The position numbers and the translations under genes were made by a program. This document shows, one piece after another, positions 44,266 through 55,821 of a stretch of DNA of 64,000 bases. The notes below the pieces were generated by a model. The model saw only the letters and a program-made list of their open reading frames with translations. It did not search any database and was not told the origin of the DNA. Numbering within the stretch: position 1 is the stretch's first letter; the number at the start of each line of letters is the position of its first letter. Source of the stretch: Liolophura sinensis (lineage: Eukaryota; Mollusca; Polyplacophora; Chitonida; Chitonidae); NCBI RefSeq assembly GCF_032854445.1, contig NC_088304.1:6585704-6649703 (forward strand), written 5' to 3'.

Positions 44266-45374
44266 ATTCTATTAGTTGTAAAGGTTGGCTCATGGGACAT
44301 ACGAAGTATTTACGAGAAGTATGATGGCTCAAGAGGCTTTCATTGATCTCAAGTGAACCTCAAGCTGGCTTCCTCACCGTTCGTACTTGGTCTGGGAGCA
44401 ACCTCCGGATGGCCGTGTGAAGTTAACGGCTGTCGAGACTGCCAAATCAGTGGTGCTTTGCTCTTTACCGTGTGTTCTTCATTTTATAGATGTCGCTGAC
44501 AAGTTATAGAGTGTTAACTATGACAAATTTTTATGGCTAGTTATTGTCATTTCTTGTGCCGCATCGAAATGATTTAGGTATACATATAGGGCAAGTATGT
44601 AAGTATACATATACGGCACTCCCATGGTAACTATTGCAACGTGTTAGCAGCCTGCGAATGATTGTGGACCCCGTGCCTTGGTTTCGTTGTATAGCGCGGG
44701 TAGAACACCAGACACGAGTCCTGATTGGAGGAGAATTGACCAATCAGACAGCAGGGAAAATACACTGATAGGTAACAATATATCTCAACAGCCCGCACAA
44801 GGGGTTTAATAACTAGGAATCTTTCACGTGCCATGACACATGCATCCGAAGGCATTAAAGAGATAGCCTACACTGACGCTAGGTGGCACAGGAACTCATT
44901 TATTGTGTGGGACGAAAGAAGGCTACACATTCTAGGACACTAATAGGTTCTCCCGGATGTCCACGCCGTTGACCATTCACATCACTCCTGTGGATAAAAG
45001 TCTTGTTAGTTCGGTCGTGGAAGAAAATCACGCACCTGGTTTGTCATATTGGTTTTATCCAGGCTATGTCTAGTTCTTGTACAAACAAAACTTACCACAG
45101 CCATACGTGTATAATTGAAATATTCTTAACTATAGCCTAATACCTAAGTCAATTAAAGAAATCAACAAAATATTCCACGACTAAAGTTAAAAATATACAT
45201 TCATAAACTATTTGTAAACACTGATTTCATCTTTAAATTGCCCTTAAGATTAGTCTTCAAAAGACTAATTTCGATAAGTTTTCCGAGGAATTAAGATTTC
45301 AGGCCAAAAATTATCCTCGAAAACAAATGCGAATTTTGAATTTTTGATAACTAAAGACACATAAGTAAAGACGT

Positions 45375-45690
45375 AAAGCATAGAGAGTAAACCAGAGCAG
45401 CGATGACAGTGTGCTAGAGGGCAAATGGTCGCACGGTAACCGGTGAAATACGGCCTCTTGTCAATTTACCTCAGTCAGGGTTTTATTCTAGCTGTTCATG
45501 TAAATGCATACATAGTAGTAATTTACACGCCACGTATCCCCATGGCTTAAGCAGAATTAAGTAAAAACAAATGTTTAGTCATGGTAATTGTAATTTATTA
45601 GACGTCACTGGTCTAGAACTGGTTGTCTTAATCGAGCCTTAGTCATGGAAGTAGCCAAGTGAATTTGACTTTCACTTTGAAAATCATACA
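45375..45690 (+). repeat. Dispersed repeat D, long copy
   Basis: aaagacgtaaagcatagaga gtaaacc, gacagtgtgctagagggcaa, ggtgaaatacggcctcttgt, ttttattctagctgttcatg and ttattagacgtcactggtct. It ends about 70 bases from exon 1b. Confidence 0.75.
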
Positions 45691-45760
45691 TAGTAACACA
45701 AAAATGTACCTATAGGTAAGATGTCACATCTGTGAAGTAATTTATGAAATTGATGCTCAC

Positions 45761-45972
45761 GTGATGTCATTCCGCCCGTCCAGAAATCCGCCCGCCTTTG
45801 CTTTGTCGATGGCCATTGGAGGCCCACCGGCCGACTCCACAAATCTCATACCGGGTATAATATTGCCACTCACGTAGGCAAGGATGAATTCCTTACACAC
45901 AGATCCTGATGGCAGCAATGTGAAACATCCGACAATGAAGAATAACCTGATAACAATTGCTGACGTGAACAT
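45761..45972 (-). CDS. Extra first exon 1b of a receptor guanylate cyclase
   Basis: Met at 45972 opens the signal peptide MFTSAIVIRLFFIVGCFTLL, followed by CKEFILAYVSGNIIPGMRF, ESAGGPPMAIDKA and DGRNDIT with donor ac|gtgag in phase 2. It is a clear homologue of exon 1c and gene 1 exon 1, but closer to 1a (shared KEFILAY/REFILAY, ESAG, A-DKA). The phase fits exon 2 at 32597. No other downstream exon copy was found, so it is an alternative first exon of gene 2 or an orphan. Confidence 0.8.
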
Positions 45973-47474
45973 TTTTTACAAAATAAAAAGATTCACTCTG
46001 CGCCAGTAATGTACCAGTTGTCCTTGGCCAAGGTGAACAAGGTGATGAAGGTGTTCAAATCACAAAAAACAGCAGCACGGAGCTTTGGTATCCAATAGAA
46101 GTCATCTTTAAATTCCAACACTAGTTAAGAATGGTTGTGAGTGTCAGGAATCAAACAGCTACGTCACGTCCACTAATACAAATGTGGTTCTTGAACATAT
46201 ACAAACGCTTAAGTGTATCCAACAGCTATACCGGTGCCGCTTGTCACAGCACTCATTCCCGATTTATTCCACTTGTTTTATAAAACCTGTTAGCGTCTAT
46301 CCTTAGAACTTCGCTTTAGAAATGCTATCCCAGCGTGCTTCCCCGATAAGCCGTCAATTATCGTAATTTCCACTGTAGTTTGCCAGCGTACACCCGAAGA
46401 CCTACGCCACCACAGCACTTGTATCCAAGTAAAGTGCAGCGTGAGAAAAGGTACATATTGTTCTTTCGGTTGTCCAAATATGGTAATGCGCCAAATTCGA
46501 CTTAAACCCGCACGTTTCCAATTAACAATGGAAAGGTAAGGAAGCACACGCACATTTTAGTCTACAAACACATTAGCGGCTTGTGACAAAGCCTGGAAAA
46601 GTGCACGAAAATATGAGAAAAAATGGTACTTACGATCGAGCGTCCCACCGTGGATACATAAATCGTGATCGTATACATACACAAAATGAGGCTCAAACAT
46701 GCCTTTCAATAACTGTTCTGAAGAGTCAGCTACATCGTATTACAGTCATTGTCTCACAGTTACGCCAGGTTTTTTTAAGATGCCCTCGCTGGCTCATGAA
46801 TCTAAAGCGTTGATCTCGTCTACACGGGCTGACTCCATTGTAGTTACATGTAGATTGAAGCATTCACCTTATCAGGGTCATTGCTGTGTTACTCCCGACT
46901 TACTGACTCTTACTGTGACATAAACAGATTGGACAAAGTAAAGGACTTGGAGTTGGATACCGTTGATCAATACATTTTCTCATCTTCTGATTACTATTTA
47001 CTACCGTACAAATACAATTGATCAAAGCGGATATCCCCATCTTCTGATTACTATTTTATTACAAATTTCCATCAGCGTGTTTGATGTTGGCAGTTCTTCA
47101 GTCAACCGCACGCACATGTCTGGGTTGTGAAACCATTCTTTTAAAAAGAAATTACAAAAGACTGATCTATTGTAATGGCTATAGCAGCACCAACAGAAAG
47201 CAGTGCACGAAGGCACGAAGATTATTTTTCTCTCATCTGGCACCAGAATATGGATGCGTTCTTTCCATGGACGTAGTGATGAGAGGAATGTTACAGATCT
47301 CGGTGGAAACCATAGTCACCTTTTCTATGGTTATTCAGGACCAGAGGCAGAATCTCTCGGCAACGGTGAACGATAACATCTTGTGTGAGGTGTGCAATAT
47401 TGAAGTTTTCTAAACCATAAAGAAACCATTTCCGTTACATATCCAAAGTGAAATGAGAATCATATCCGATGCTT

Positions 47475-47765
47475 GAAATCTAGGCGTTATTCATGATATT
47501 TGTATACCAATCATCAGTCATAATCACCGCTTCAGGTCAAATAATTCTAACACCAATTTACAAAGTAATGGTTTCCACAAATCATCAAAGATCTAAGGAA
47601 GTGTATAAATTAGGCTGGAGCCATGTACAGAGAAGCCGACAACTTTAATGATGCTGGAATGACGTAAGGAATGTTCTAGGAGGTATTCTAAGCAGTATTT
47701 TTTGACCTCAGTCTTTCATATATCCAACCTGATGGTATTCAAAGGCATACATATACAGTCTAGCC
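47475..47765 (+). repeat. Dispersed repeat C, diverged copy
   Basis: aaatctaggcgttattcatg, tttgtataccaatcatcagt, atcatcaaagatctaaggaa and agaagccgacaactttaatg, then gatgctggaatgacgtaagg, follow the order of the long C copies. Confidence 0.5.
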
Positions 47766-48169
47766 CATGTTCAATCGGAATTAGATAATTAGGACAGACA
47801 GCGCATTATAGAACTAAAGGCAGTACAACGAAACGGCGTCGTGGTGATAGTTGGTAGCCAAATCCGATCCTACGTACCTAATCAAATGTGGGCGGACTAG
47901 CATTTGGCATTTCAACATCTTACTTGGCTATCAAAAACTTTTCCTTAATGGCAGCATTTGTTATTGAGAATAACAGGTCGAAACGAAAACGCAGTGAAAG
48001 AAATGTTCAATTATTGCATATTACCGCCTTGTTATGTAACTTGATTACTATAGATAGCCAACGCTAGTCCGAGTCCAACTCGAAGTATTCACACTACTTC
48101 TTGAATCAACCCTACCCTTTTCCTGACAAAATTCAAAAGCTCGTGCATAGTTTTAAGCCGTTTCCTTCA

Positions 48170-48360
48170 GTGCACGTGATGCGCATGAGGAGATTTCAGG
48201 TCAGAGCTAATTAATCCGGTGTCTCTATTTTTGTAGGTCTGCTCAGAAATCACAGCGTGTCGTCACCGGAAGTGGCTTAAATGAGTAATTGGGCTCAGGT
48301 GGATAACGGGAATTCTAGCTGCCGTATCACCATGAAAAACCCCAGACTATTGAGATATGT
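48170..48360 (+). repeat. Dispersed repeat E, copy 1
   Basis: agctaattaatccggtgtct, ctatttttgtaggtctgctc, aatcacagcgtgtcgtcacc, ggaagtggcttaaatgagta and attgggctcaggtggat are shared in order with 52795 and 59885. Confidence 0.7.
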
Positions 48361-48687
48361 ACTTTAGCGGTTTCATGCCATGTCGGTGTTTTATACCGGA
48401 GACCTGTACTATCTGTTTCTGATTTAGTCTATATATACACAATTTTGCAATCGAAACAGTACTTTCTGTTGGTCCTCGAAATAAATAAACATATAAACAT
48501 ATAATATGTCCACGATGCTATTTTCCAGAATTAATCCCCCCCTCCCGCCCCCGGGGGCACGGATGAGTTGTTCAATCACTTGCAGCATTATACCATGGCT
48601 AATTAGTTTCTTCTGTGATTTTGTCTTTTGTATTTGATATCTCTATAGACAGCTCCTATCAGCAGTCATGAAGAGACAAATAGGTGA

Positions 48688-48805
48688 TATATATCTAGGC
48701 ATCGAAACAAACATTCGCATATCAATCATAATGGGACGTCCCGGGTCAACAATCGCAAGGTCAATTTCCAATACATCGTTCACCAAAGAACTAAGAAAGT
48801 ATATA
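48688..48805 (+). repeat. Dispersed repeat C, short copy
   Basis: atctaggcatcgaaacaaac, attcgcatatcaatcataat, cccgggtcaacaatcgcaag and caccaaagaactaagaaagt. Confidence 0.65.
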
Positions 48806-48989
48806 TAGCAAAAAAAAATAGTGCTTCTCTTCACAATATAAAAAAAAACAATTACTGATCCTTTATTTGGCAATCTTTGGTCAGTATCGTGTTTCGTTGA
48901 AAAGTTCCGAGTCAAAATGTATAGAGTAAATTTTGTCTCCTGAAAAAAGGATGGTTTCTTCTTAAACCCCTTTAACACCACGGAATCTT

Positions 48990-49155
48990 CCATTTTAACC
49001 AAGCCTATCATAATGTTAACCAAGCCTATCATCCCATTTTAACCAAGCCTGTCATCATTTTAACCAAACCTATCATCCATTTTAACCAAGCCTATCATTC
49101 CACTTTGACCAAGTCTATCGTCCCAGTTTAACCAAGCCTATCATCCCTTTTCAGA
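48990..49155. repeat. Tandem array, about 22-base unit
   Basis: Seven copies of attttaaccaagcctatcat cc with small variants. Confidence 0.9.
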
Positions 49156-49911
49156 CGGTAGTTTACCGGCAGGGAAGGGAAGGGGAATCTCTTACCAGCC
49201 GTGTTTATCAAGGTCAACTCACTCGTTAGTATCGTGCCACATTGGCAAACAAGAGATCGAAATGCTCGTCCTTTATGACTGCCTTCATATGATTAGGCTG
49301 CAAAAATTTTCGATAAGGCGATATTAAAATTTAAATTTGAACTCTTTTTTATTTTTGGTCACAAATATGTACACGTTATTTTACGACAATATCGTTGAAA
49401 ATAATCCCCAGGTAATGTGCCCATAGCACGAATCAGGTTTGCTTATCCACAACGATATGTGTACCAGTTGTACACAAACTTTACACAAACTGTACACTAC
49501 TGATACACATCGTAATGTTACGCAAATTTCACAATGTGTGTTCTGCTGGAGAACAAATAATACAAATGCGCATTTTTGCAAATGTGTTGATTATAATAGT
49601 AAGGCTGTCATCAACACGAACAGTTCATTGTGAAAAACCGGTAGAACCGTTAATTCTTTATACATTTATTTACTTGCTTTGCATGTTGTTAACTGTAAAT
49701 GAGTAATTTCTAACAGAAAATGCAGAATGTGTTAACTATAGGAACAGCATTACGTGCCATAATTACATATCTGCACACTGTGTGTGATTACACGCTGTGA
49801 ATCAATACACGGGCTAACACCATACAATACGCTTTTAGATCGATCCGGTATACACGTACATGAAATTTCGAACAGAATCGTCCTGTGTCGTGAGGTTAAA
49901 CTATTGCACTG

Positions 49912-50062
49912 TTCGTGGGAAGGTCTGGCAGCAGTCTGCCGATGATCGTCGGTTTCCCCCGGGCTCTGCCTGATTACCTCTTGCCATAATGCTGGCTGTC
50001 GTCGTATAAGTGAAATATTCTTGAGTACCGCGTAAAACACCAATCAAATAAAGAAATAAACA
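49912..50062 (+). mobile_element. SINE A, 5'-truncated
   Basis: gttcgtgggaaggtctggca to cgtaaaacaccaatcaaata with tail aagaaataaa. Confidence 0.8.
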
Positions 50063-50450
50063 ATACTATTCGAAAAATCTGACAGTATTGTGGCTTTGAC
50101 GTTTATGTGCATGTATTTTGCAGTTTGTGATCATCATCATAGGCAACAGGTAACACAGCCATGTAGCCACACAGTGCGTCAGATTTCCAGTTAATGAGGA
50201 TATTATAAATACCAGAGTGATATTTGTAGCGTTAAAACAATTCTAAAAGTTTAAAAAGTTATAAATTTTACGAAGTTAAAATATAATAATAATATTATAA
50301 ATAACCGAATTTGAAGGATAACACGTGCACAGACGAGGCTGACATTTCAAGAATAAAAGGTAATTATTTCGACTTTGTAAAATAATAGCAATCATTGAAT
50401 TGCATTTGCCCTGATAGATGTTTTTGTCAAAAATCTCCGGTATAACGTCT

Positions 50451-50966
50451 TTAAGAGGTTAGTATCAAACTAACCTGAAATGAGTTCAGACGATATGGCA
50501 GGACAAGGCTGTCATGTCCAACAGGTACCTGACAGTACCATCCCAATACATACACCCGGGACATAATAGAGGTAAATATAATAAATAAAACACAGCGCTT
50601 TGTATAAATCTGTATAGAGTTGCATAGAGCATATAAAATGTGCGATTCATCGATCAAGTGGTCATTTTGACACAGATAGCATTGCGACGAAACGTTTGTT
50701 AGTCTGGCCATCTTTTCTCTGATTGTCACAAGAGACGGGAAAATAATGGAGAAAGGGTCCAGAGTAAGATACAATGAATTAAAGCGCAAATATTCCAACA
50801 CTGACAACAGTGTTATCACTACTTGACACACAAAACACTCGCTTGGACATGTCTGGGTTCTCAGATATTTCTTTATCAAGCCGTTACAATGGAAGGATCC
50901 GGTGTGAAAAGCTCTCAGAGAATGGTGTGCACCAGCTGCATACAATACTTGTCTTTCTGACGTCAT
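50451..50966 (-). pseudogene. 171-codon open frame, perhaps a decayed retrotransposon C-terminus
   Basis: Longest unexplained frame in this part, from ATG at 50966. No signal peptide, intron borders or conserved domain could be assigned. The pattern CYLC-10-ESHILYALC, followed by a Lys/Arg-rich LF stretch, recalls the C-x2-C-E-H-x4-C end of many animal LINE reverse transcriptases, but the upstream part does not look like reverse transcriptase. Could also be chance in an AT-rich region. Confidence 0.2.
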
Positions 50967-51034
50967 ATCATGAATAACGCTGTCCCATGGCTACAAGACA
51001 CATTCCCTTAAGAAAGGGAATTATAAATAACGCG

Positions 51035-51150
51035 GATCTGGTCGTTGAAAACAGATATATGCATACCAGTCATTAAGCACAATGGTGTAATAATCGCAGG
51101 ATCTATTTGCAAACCAGAGTTTAACACAAAATATCAAAGAACTAAGTTTA
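51035..51150 (+). repeat. Dispersed repeat C, diverged short copy
   Basis: gaaaacagatatatgcatac, cagtcattaagcacaatggt, taataatcgcaggatct and caaagaactaag follow the C order. Confidence 0.5.
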
Positions 51151-51517
51151 CAGGAGCATAGCATAATACGAGGTGACGCCTGGTAGTTTACGTCAGCCGA
51201 TTATCAAGTATCTAAAGGGAATTGCTAAGATCGAACTGTATTGTCCACCAATCAATACCATCAGCTAGATTCAACAATTGTCGGACACTGGGTAAATAGT
51301 CACGGAGAGTATGGATTTTTCCAGGGCCGATTCATACAATAATGTCGCTGGACTGGGGATGTTGCACGCTTCGCAATTGCTGCAACATTCTACCGTTCTC
51401 CAGAAGTAGAGCTAAACTTTCTTAATTTTAGATACAATAATATTTGGCTGGATATTTTCTTTATGTCAGTAATGTTTTCGAGACGTCTCTCACATTATTG
51501 ATCATGATGATAATGTA

Positions 51518-51670
51518 AATCTATGCGTCGAAACAAACACTCGTATATCAGCCGTCAACCAAGATGGAGTTTCGGGTCAACAATCACAAGACCAATTCCC
51601 AAAACGAAGATTAACACAAACCATCAAAGGACTAAGGGCGTCTACAAAGTACGGAATTAGAACGGAAGGA
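51518..51670 (+). repeat. Dispersed repeat C, short copy
   Basis: aatctatgcgtcgaaacaaa, cactcgtatatcagccgtca, gggtcaacaatcacaagacc and caaaggactaagg with a following agaacggaag. Confidence 0.7.
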
Positions 51671-51904
51671 CCAGTACCATTGCAACGATTCCTGAATCCA
51701 AAATATAAGGGGGTACAATGAGAATAAACCTTACAGTCTCTCACAAACGCGTATCACAAGCAAAATAAAAGTTTTAGGAAGACATGAGAGAAGCCATTAC
51801 ATATGTTAACGCTGAACCCGACAGAAATGGAGACTTCCTCGGCCTCACTGGTGACAATCAAGATGAAACATAATGGAACATGAACAAGTTTTAATCCTCA
51901 CCTT

Positions 51905-52560
51905 CTCTAATATAAAAGACGTACAGCACAGAGTAATACCAGTCTGACTCGTGACAACAGCATAGAGAGTAAAACATGTTGGCCTCGTGGCTACAACATA
52001 GAGAGTAAAACCAGTTTGCCTCTTGACTACAGCATAGAGAGTAAAACATGTTTGACTCGTGACTACAGCATACAGAGTAAAGCCAGTTTGACTCGTGACT
52101 ACAGCATACAGAGTAAAACCAGCTTGACTCGTGACTACAGCATACAGAGTAAAACCAGTTTAACTCGTGGCTGGAGCATAGAGAGTAAAACCAGTTTGAC
52201 TCGTGACTACAGTATACAGCGTAAAACCAGTTTGACTCGTGTCTACAACATAGTAAAACCAGTTTGACTCGTGACTACAACATAGAGAGTAAAATCAGTT
52301 TAACTCGTGGCTAGTTGGAAAATGGCCTCCGGTGAAATACGGCCTCTTGTCAATTTACCCCTGTTAAGGCTTTATTGTAACTGTTTATGATATTGCTTAA
52401 ATGGTAGTAGCTTACAAAACTGACTTAATAAAGGCAAGGTAAACAAAAATGTACTGATGCAAATTGCAAATAACTTGACATCACCGGTCTAGAAATACTT
52501 CAAATGTAGTTTTGTCATCACATTTTATAAACAATCACATTAAAATCATAAATATTCAGG
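51905..52560 (+). repeat. Dispersed repeat D copy whose 5' end has become a minisatellite
   Basis: Begins aatataaaagacgtacagca, the family 5' end; then a tandem array (51945-52312); then family sequence resumes with ggtgaaatacggcctcttgt, caatttacccctgttaagg and cataaatattcaggg. The array unit contains agcatagagagtaaaaccag, which is the normal start of repeat D, so it arose by expansion within the element. Confidence 0.75.
51945..52312. repeat. Minisatellite, 36-base unit, about 10 copies
   Basis: Unit actcgtgactacagcataga gagtaaaaccagtttg. The plus-strand frame at 52016-52267 is a repeat artefact since 36 is a multiple of three. Confidence 0.93.
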
Positions 52561-52794
52561 GACCAGCCAAGTAATAACATCTAATTGACAAAGTTTCGAC
52601 CTATGTGTTTAAATCCTTTACAACAATACAAAAAACACATAGTTAGGATCGATTTTGCAATATTTTCTTTTTATCCATTCTCAACACTGTAAAGTTCGAT
52701 TCGGATTGTTTGCATTGCTGTCGAAATGTTTCGCATGAATATATGGGTACCCCCAAGAACAACTCCAATATCGCCGACAAAATTGTGGATTTTG

Positions 52795-52980
52795 TGAACT
52801 TACATGATGTCAGGGCATAGCTAATTATTTCAGTGTTTCTATTTCACTGTGTCCTCTAAGCAATCACAGCATGTCACCATCGGAAGTGGTTGAGGTTTGT
52901 AATTAGACTCACTGTGAATGGCGGAAACGATTCCACGTCATCATAAAATGCGGCACTGCTTGATTTTAATAGATATTAAG
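52795..52980 (+). repeat. Dispersed repeat E, copy 2
   Basis: agctaattatttcagtgttt, cctctaagcaatcacagcat, ggaagtggttgaggtttgta and ttgattttaatagatatt, in the order of the other two copies. Confidence 0.65.
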
Positions 52981-53394
52981 TACCATACATCCTAAAATAG
53001 CTAAATTCTTTTAACTGGAGGATACAGCTGAGGTGTCAAATCATTGGCTGTATTAACATGGTTTATGTACAACAGTCTATCGATAGTTTTTACCGTCAAG
53101 AAATAGAACAATACATCACTTGCTGTATAACACTTGTTTTTTTGTGTTTTTTTTAGCAAAACAGACCAGTGGTTTTAATACATAACTACAAGAAGTGTAG
53201 CTAAACTTTCACTCAATGTGTGTTGTGTCACTGAAAACAAATTGGCAGTCAGCTGGATTGCGATAGATGTGCACAGTTGAAAACCTACAATACGATGTGC
53301 ACTTTGTCGTCACAAGGACATGATTTTGGAGCGGTCACTGAATGACAATGCGCATTCTGCTTAAGCCACGGTGCTAGGAGACTTCTTAGGTTCC

Positions 53395-53535
53395 TAGGTT
53401 AAATCTTTTTAGCGTATTCATGAAACTAACAGGGGGCTGTATTTCACCGGTTACGTGTGACCATTTGCCAACTATCACACTGCCGTGGCTATTTTGGTTT
53501 TACTCTCTATGCTGTACGTCTTTTATATCAGAGAA
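53395..53535 (-). repeat. Dispersed repeat D, 5' end in reverse
   Basis: ctgtatttcaccggttacgt, gtgaccatttgccaactatc and ttactctctatgctgtacgt cttttatat, reverse complement of the family 5' end. It lies about 180 bases downstream of exon 1a. Confidence 0.7.
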
Positions 53536-53711
53536 GTTGAGGGTTAAAACCTGCACTGGGATAGGGTATTTCGAAATTCCCCTAGGACCTGTGGCCGAGT
53601 GGTGAGTGTGCTAGCTACACAGCAAAGGCCCGAAGAACCTTCAAAATGTTGGCGAAAGTTTAAGAAATATGATTATAATAGCTTCAATAATTAACAAGAA
53701 TTGATGCTCAC

Positions 53712-53899
53712 GTGATGTTATTTCCATGCAGAATTCCGTCCTTCCTGGCTTTATCGAGGGCAAGTGGAATCGCGCCGGCTGATTCGTCGAACGTTAGCAG
53801 GGGTATGTTACGGCCGGTCAGGTAAGCAAGGATGAATTCCCTACCTACAGACCCGGATGAAAGAAGAGTTATGCATCCGACAATGAAGAGTAACCTCAT
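53712..53899 (-). CDS. Extra first exon 1a of a receptor guanylate cyclase
   Basis: Met at 53899 opens MRLLFIVGCITLLSSGSVG, a signal peptide, followed by REFILAYLTGRNIPLLTF, ESAGAIPLALDKARKDG and HGNNIT with donor ac|gtgag, phase 2. An upstream in-frame Met at 53944 would add 15 residues and is less signal-like. Closest to 1b; both are a different subtype from 1c. A TATA-like box lies upstream at 53976-53983. Alternative first exon of gene 2, or orphan of a tandem copy. Confidence 0.82.
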
Positions 53900-53975
53900 A
53901 TTGTTGTTGAAAGTTCCCGTTACCAATTGGTAAAACATAACCATTCACCTGCCATGCACCATAGATGTCCTTCAG

Positions 53976-53983
53976 TATATAAA
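53976..53983 (-). promoter_or_regulatory. TATA-like box upstream of exon 1a
   Basis: Minus strand gggagtttatatactgaagg contains TTATATA about 77 bases before the Met at 53899. A start near 53950 would leave a leader of about 50 bases. Found by inspection only. Confidence 0.35.
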
Positions 53984-55194
53984 CTCCCGATCACCTGTTT
54001 ACGGTCATGAAGGTGCTTAGTTCGTTATATGGAATCTGATAACCAAATAGACTGCGAAGAAACAAAATATGAGGATGATATCATGACTAATAATCGTTAG
54101 AGTCTAAGCGTCGTTCGATATCCGTATGCCGCCAGTCTTTGAATTCCAAGTTTAGTCGACAATAGTTGGTGATGGCTGGAACCACGTAACTGTAAAAACT
54201 GTAATGACAAATGCGATTTTCGGAAATAACCTAAACAGTGTTTGGATTGAATTTCAACTGTGATGTTTAATCTTCCAACTCACATGCCCATTTTGCGGAG
54301 TATTGTATCAACTGTCCATGCAGAGCGCCCACGAGCCATGCCTGTCACACTGGTCGCGTTGCTGCACAACCACAAGTGACGATCGCGATGGAGTAACCAG
54401 ATATATCAACACTCCTTCTAGGTGCATCCCACATGTTCTTCGAAAGCTGTCACCTTGTATCGTTGCAATATCACAGAGGAATGACGTCATAGTGTGCTCC
54501 TCCGGTAAGCTGTCAGCCAACGGTTCTTATTTCCGTTCTACTTTTGTCAGCTTACATGGCCTCTCCACACAAACGTCGCATACTCCTCACTCCAAGCTTC
54601 ACACGCGCAAACACCCCGAATGTGCTCTGAGAAAAGACATTTACCTACGAGTTCACAGTGTCACCTTATACGATTAAGTATATGCAGGTCGCCCCTTGGT
54701 TCGTAAACAAACTCGTCATTACGAAAAGAGCTAGAATTGGGAAAAGAAATGTCCTCGCAACCATATCACGCTTTCTGAATGGTCAGTTCGTGTCACGGGG
54801 CTTTATATACATTCCAAACGCGAAACCGTGAACTCGTGTATTGTCATATATGTTGTACAAATATAGATACGCTCCACATCCGACGTGGTCACGTATATCT
54901 TCAATTACTCAAGATATACTATTCACGATACAGTTAATGGAGTACTCGCATACGTCAGTATACAAACACAGAATCAACAATTACCCTTTCGTGCCATGGA
55001 TTGGAAATATATACGAGACTAGGAAAGGACAAATGTCTGTTCAAGCAATAGGCTGAGCTTGACATAATATAAATGGATAGACATACACAAGGAAGTATGT
55101 ATAAATGCCAACAACAGTAATGACAATATATTGATAAATCAAAATGGGATTTCGAAAATGAAATCACGAACTTGCATATTTTGTTTTATTCCTA

Positions 55195-55350
55195 ACATAT
55201 AAGAGTATAGCACAGGGCAAAGCCCGATCACCCACGATAGTGTAACAGTTGGAAAATAGTCACACGTAACCGGTAAAATCCGGCCTCTTATCAGCTTACC
55301 CCAGATTAGGTCTTATCCCCACTGTCCATGTAATTCCTTAAACGTAGCCA
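55195..55350 (+). repeat. Dispersed repeat D, 5' part
   Basis: tataagagtatagcacaggg, gatagtgtaacagttggaaa, atagtcacacgtaaccggta and ccccactgtccatgtaattc. Confidence 0.65.
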
Positions 55351-55374
55351 CTAAAAAGCCCCTACCACCATGCC

Positions 55375-55725
55375 TTAATCTGTCGCAAATCCATTATGGA
55401 TAACATAATCTTGGACTGTTCGTTACTGTGGACACTGACTATATCTGTCGCAGATCCGGTATGGATAACATAACCTTAGACTGTTCGTTACTATGAGCAT
55501 TCTGACTCTATCTGTCGCAGATCCAGTACGGATAACAATACCTTGGACTTTTCGTTACTGTGAACATTCTGACTCTCACTGCGGCATACGGTATCCATTA
55601 TGGATAACAATACCTTGGACTGTTCGTTACTGTGAACAATCTGACTCTATCTGTCGCAGATCCAGTATGGATAACAATACCGTGGATTTTTCGTTACTGT
55701 AGACATTTCGACTCTTACTGCGGCA
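55375..55725. repeat. Minisatellite, about 66-base unit, 5 copies
   Basis: Unit tatctgtcgcagatccagta tggataacaataccttggac tgttcgttactgtgaacatt ctgac. Adjacent to the end of a repeat D fragment. Confidence 0.9.
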
Positions 55726-55821
55726 GATTCACAATGGACGTAGAAGGGATGAGATACATATAACTGATCAAAAAGTATACTTTGATCACAGCGTTGGATA
55801 TTGACAATTCTTAACAGAAAA

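Larger units (their letters stand above)
41662..45760. other. Region between first exons 1c and 1b
   Basis: Holds one full SINE A (43442-43683), a reverse repeat D (43975-44265) and SINE A scraps (44360-44425, 44640-44690, 45085-45160). No exon-2 homologue or other receptor exon was found by eye. Confidence 0.45.
45973..53711. other. Region between first exons 1b and 1a
   Basis: Made of repeat copies C, D and E, a SINE A copy, two minisatellites and unassigned DNA (46000-47470, 47770-48170, 49160-49900, 50060-50450). A frame at 47022-47243 on the minus strand and 47081-47413 on the plus strand overlap and cannot both be coding; neither has recognisable domains. Confidence 0.4.

Noticed and set aside
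47022-47413. Overlapping frames on both strands, 73 and 110 codons
   Set aside because: No recognisable domain on either strand and no supporting splice sites.
52016-52267. Plus-strand frame with repeated TRDYSIQSKTSL
   Set aside because: The 36-base tandem unit is a multiple of three, so an open frame is expected by chance.
45761-53899. Treating first exons 1a and 1b as complete separate genes
   Set aside because: Each has only the first exon; no further exon homologues were found before the next first exon, so a full gene cannot be claimed.
54303-54677. 124-codon plus-strand frame near exon 1a
   Set aside because: No domain, no splice context and many rare-looking Ser/Thr/His runs; probably chance.
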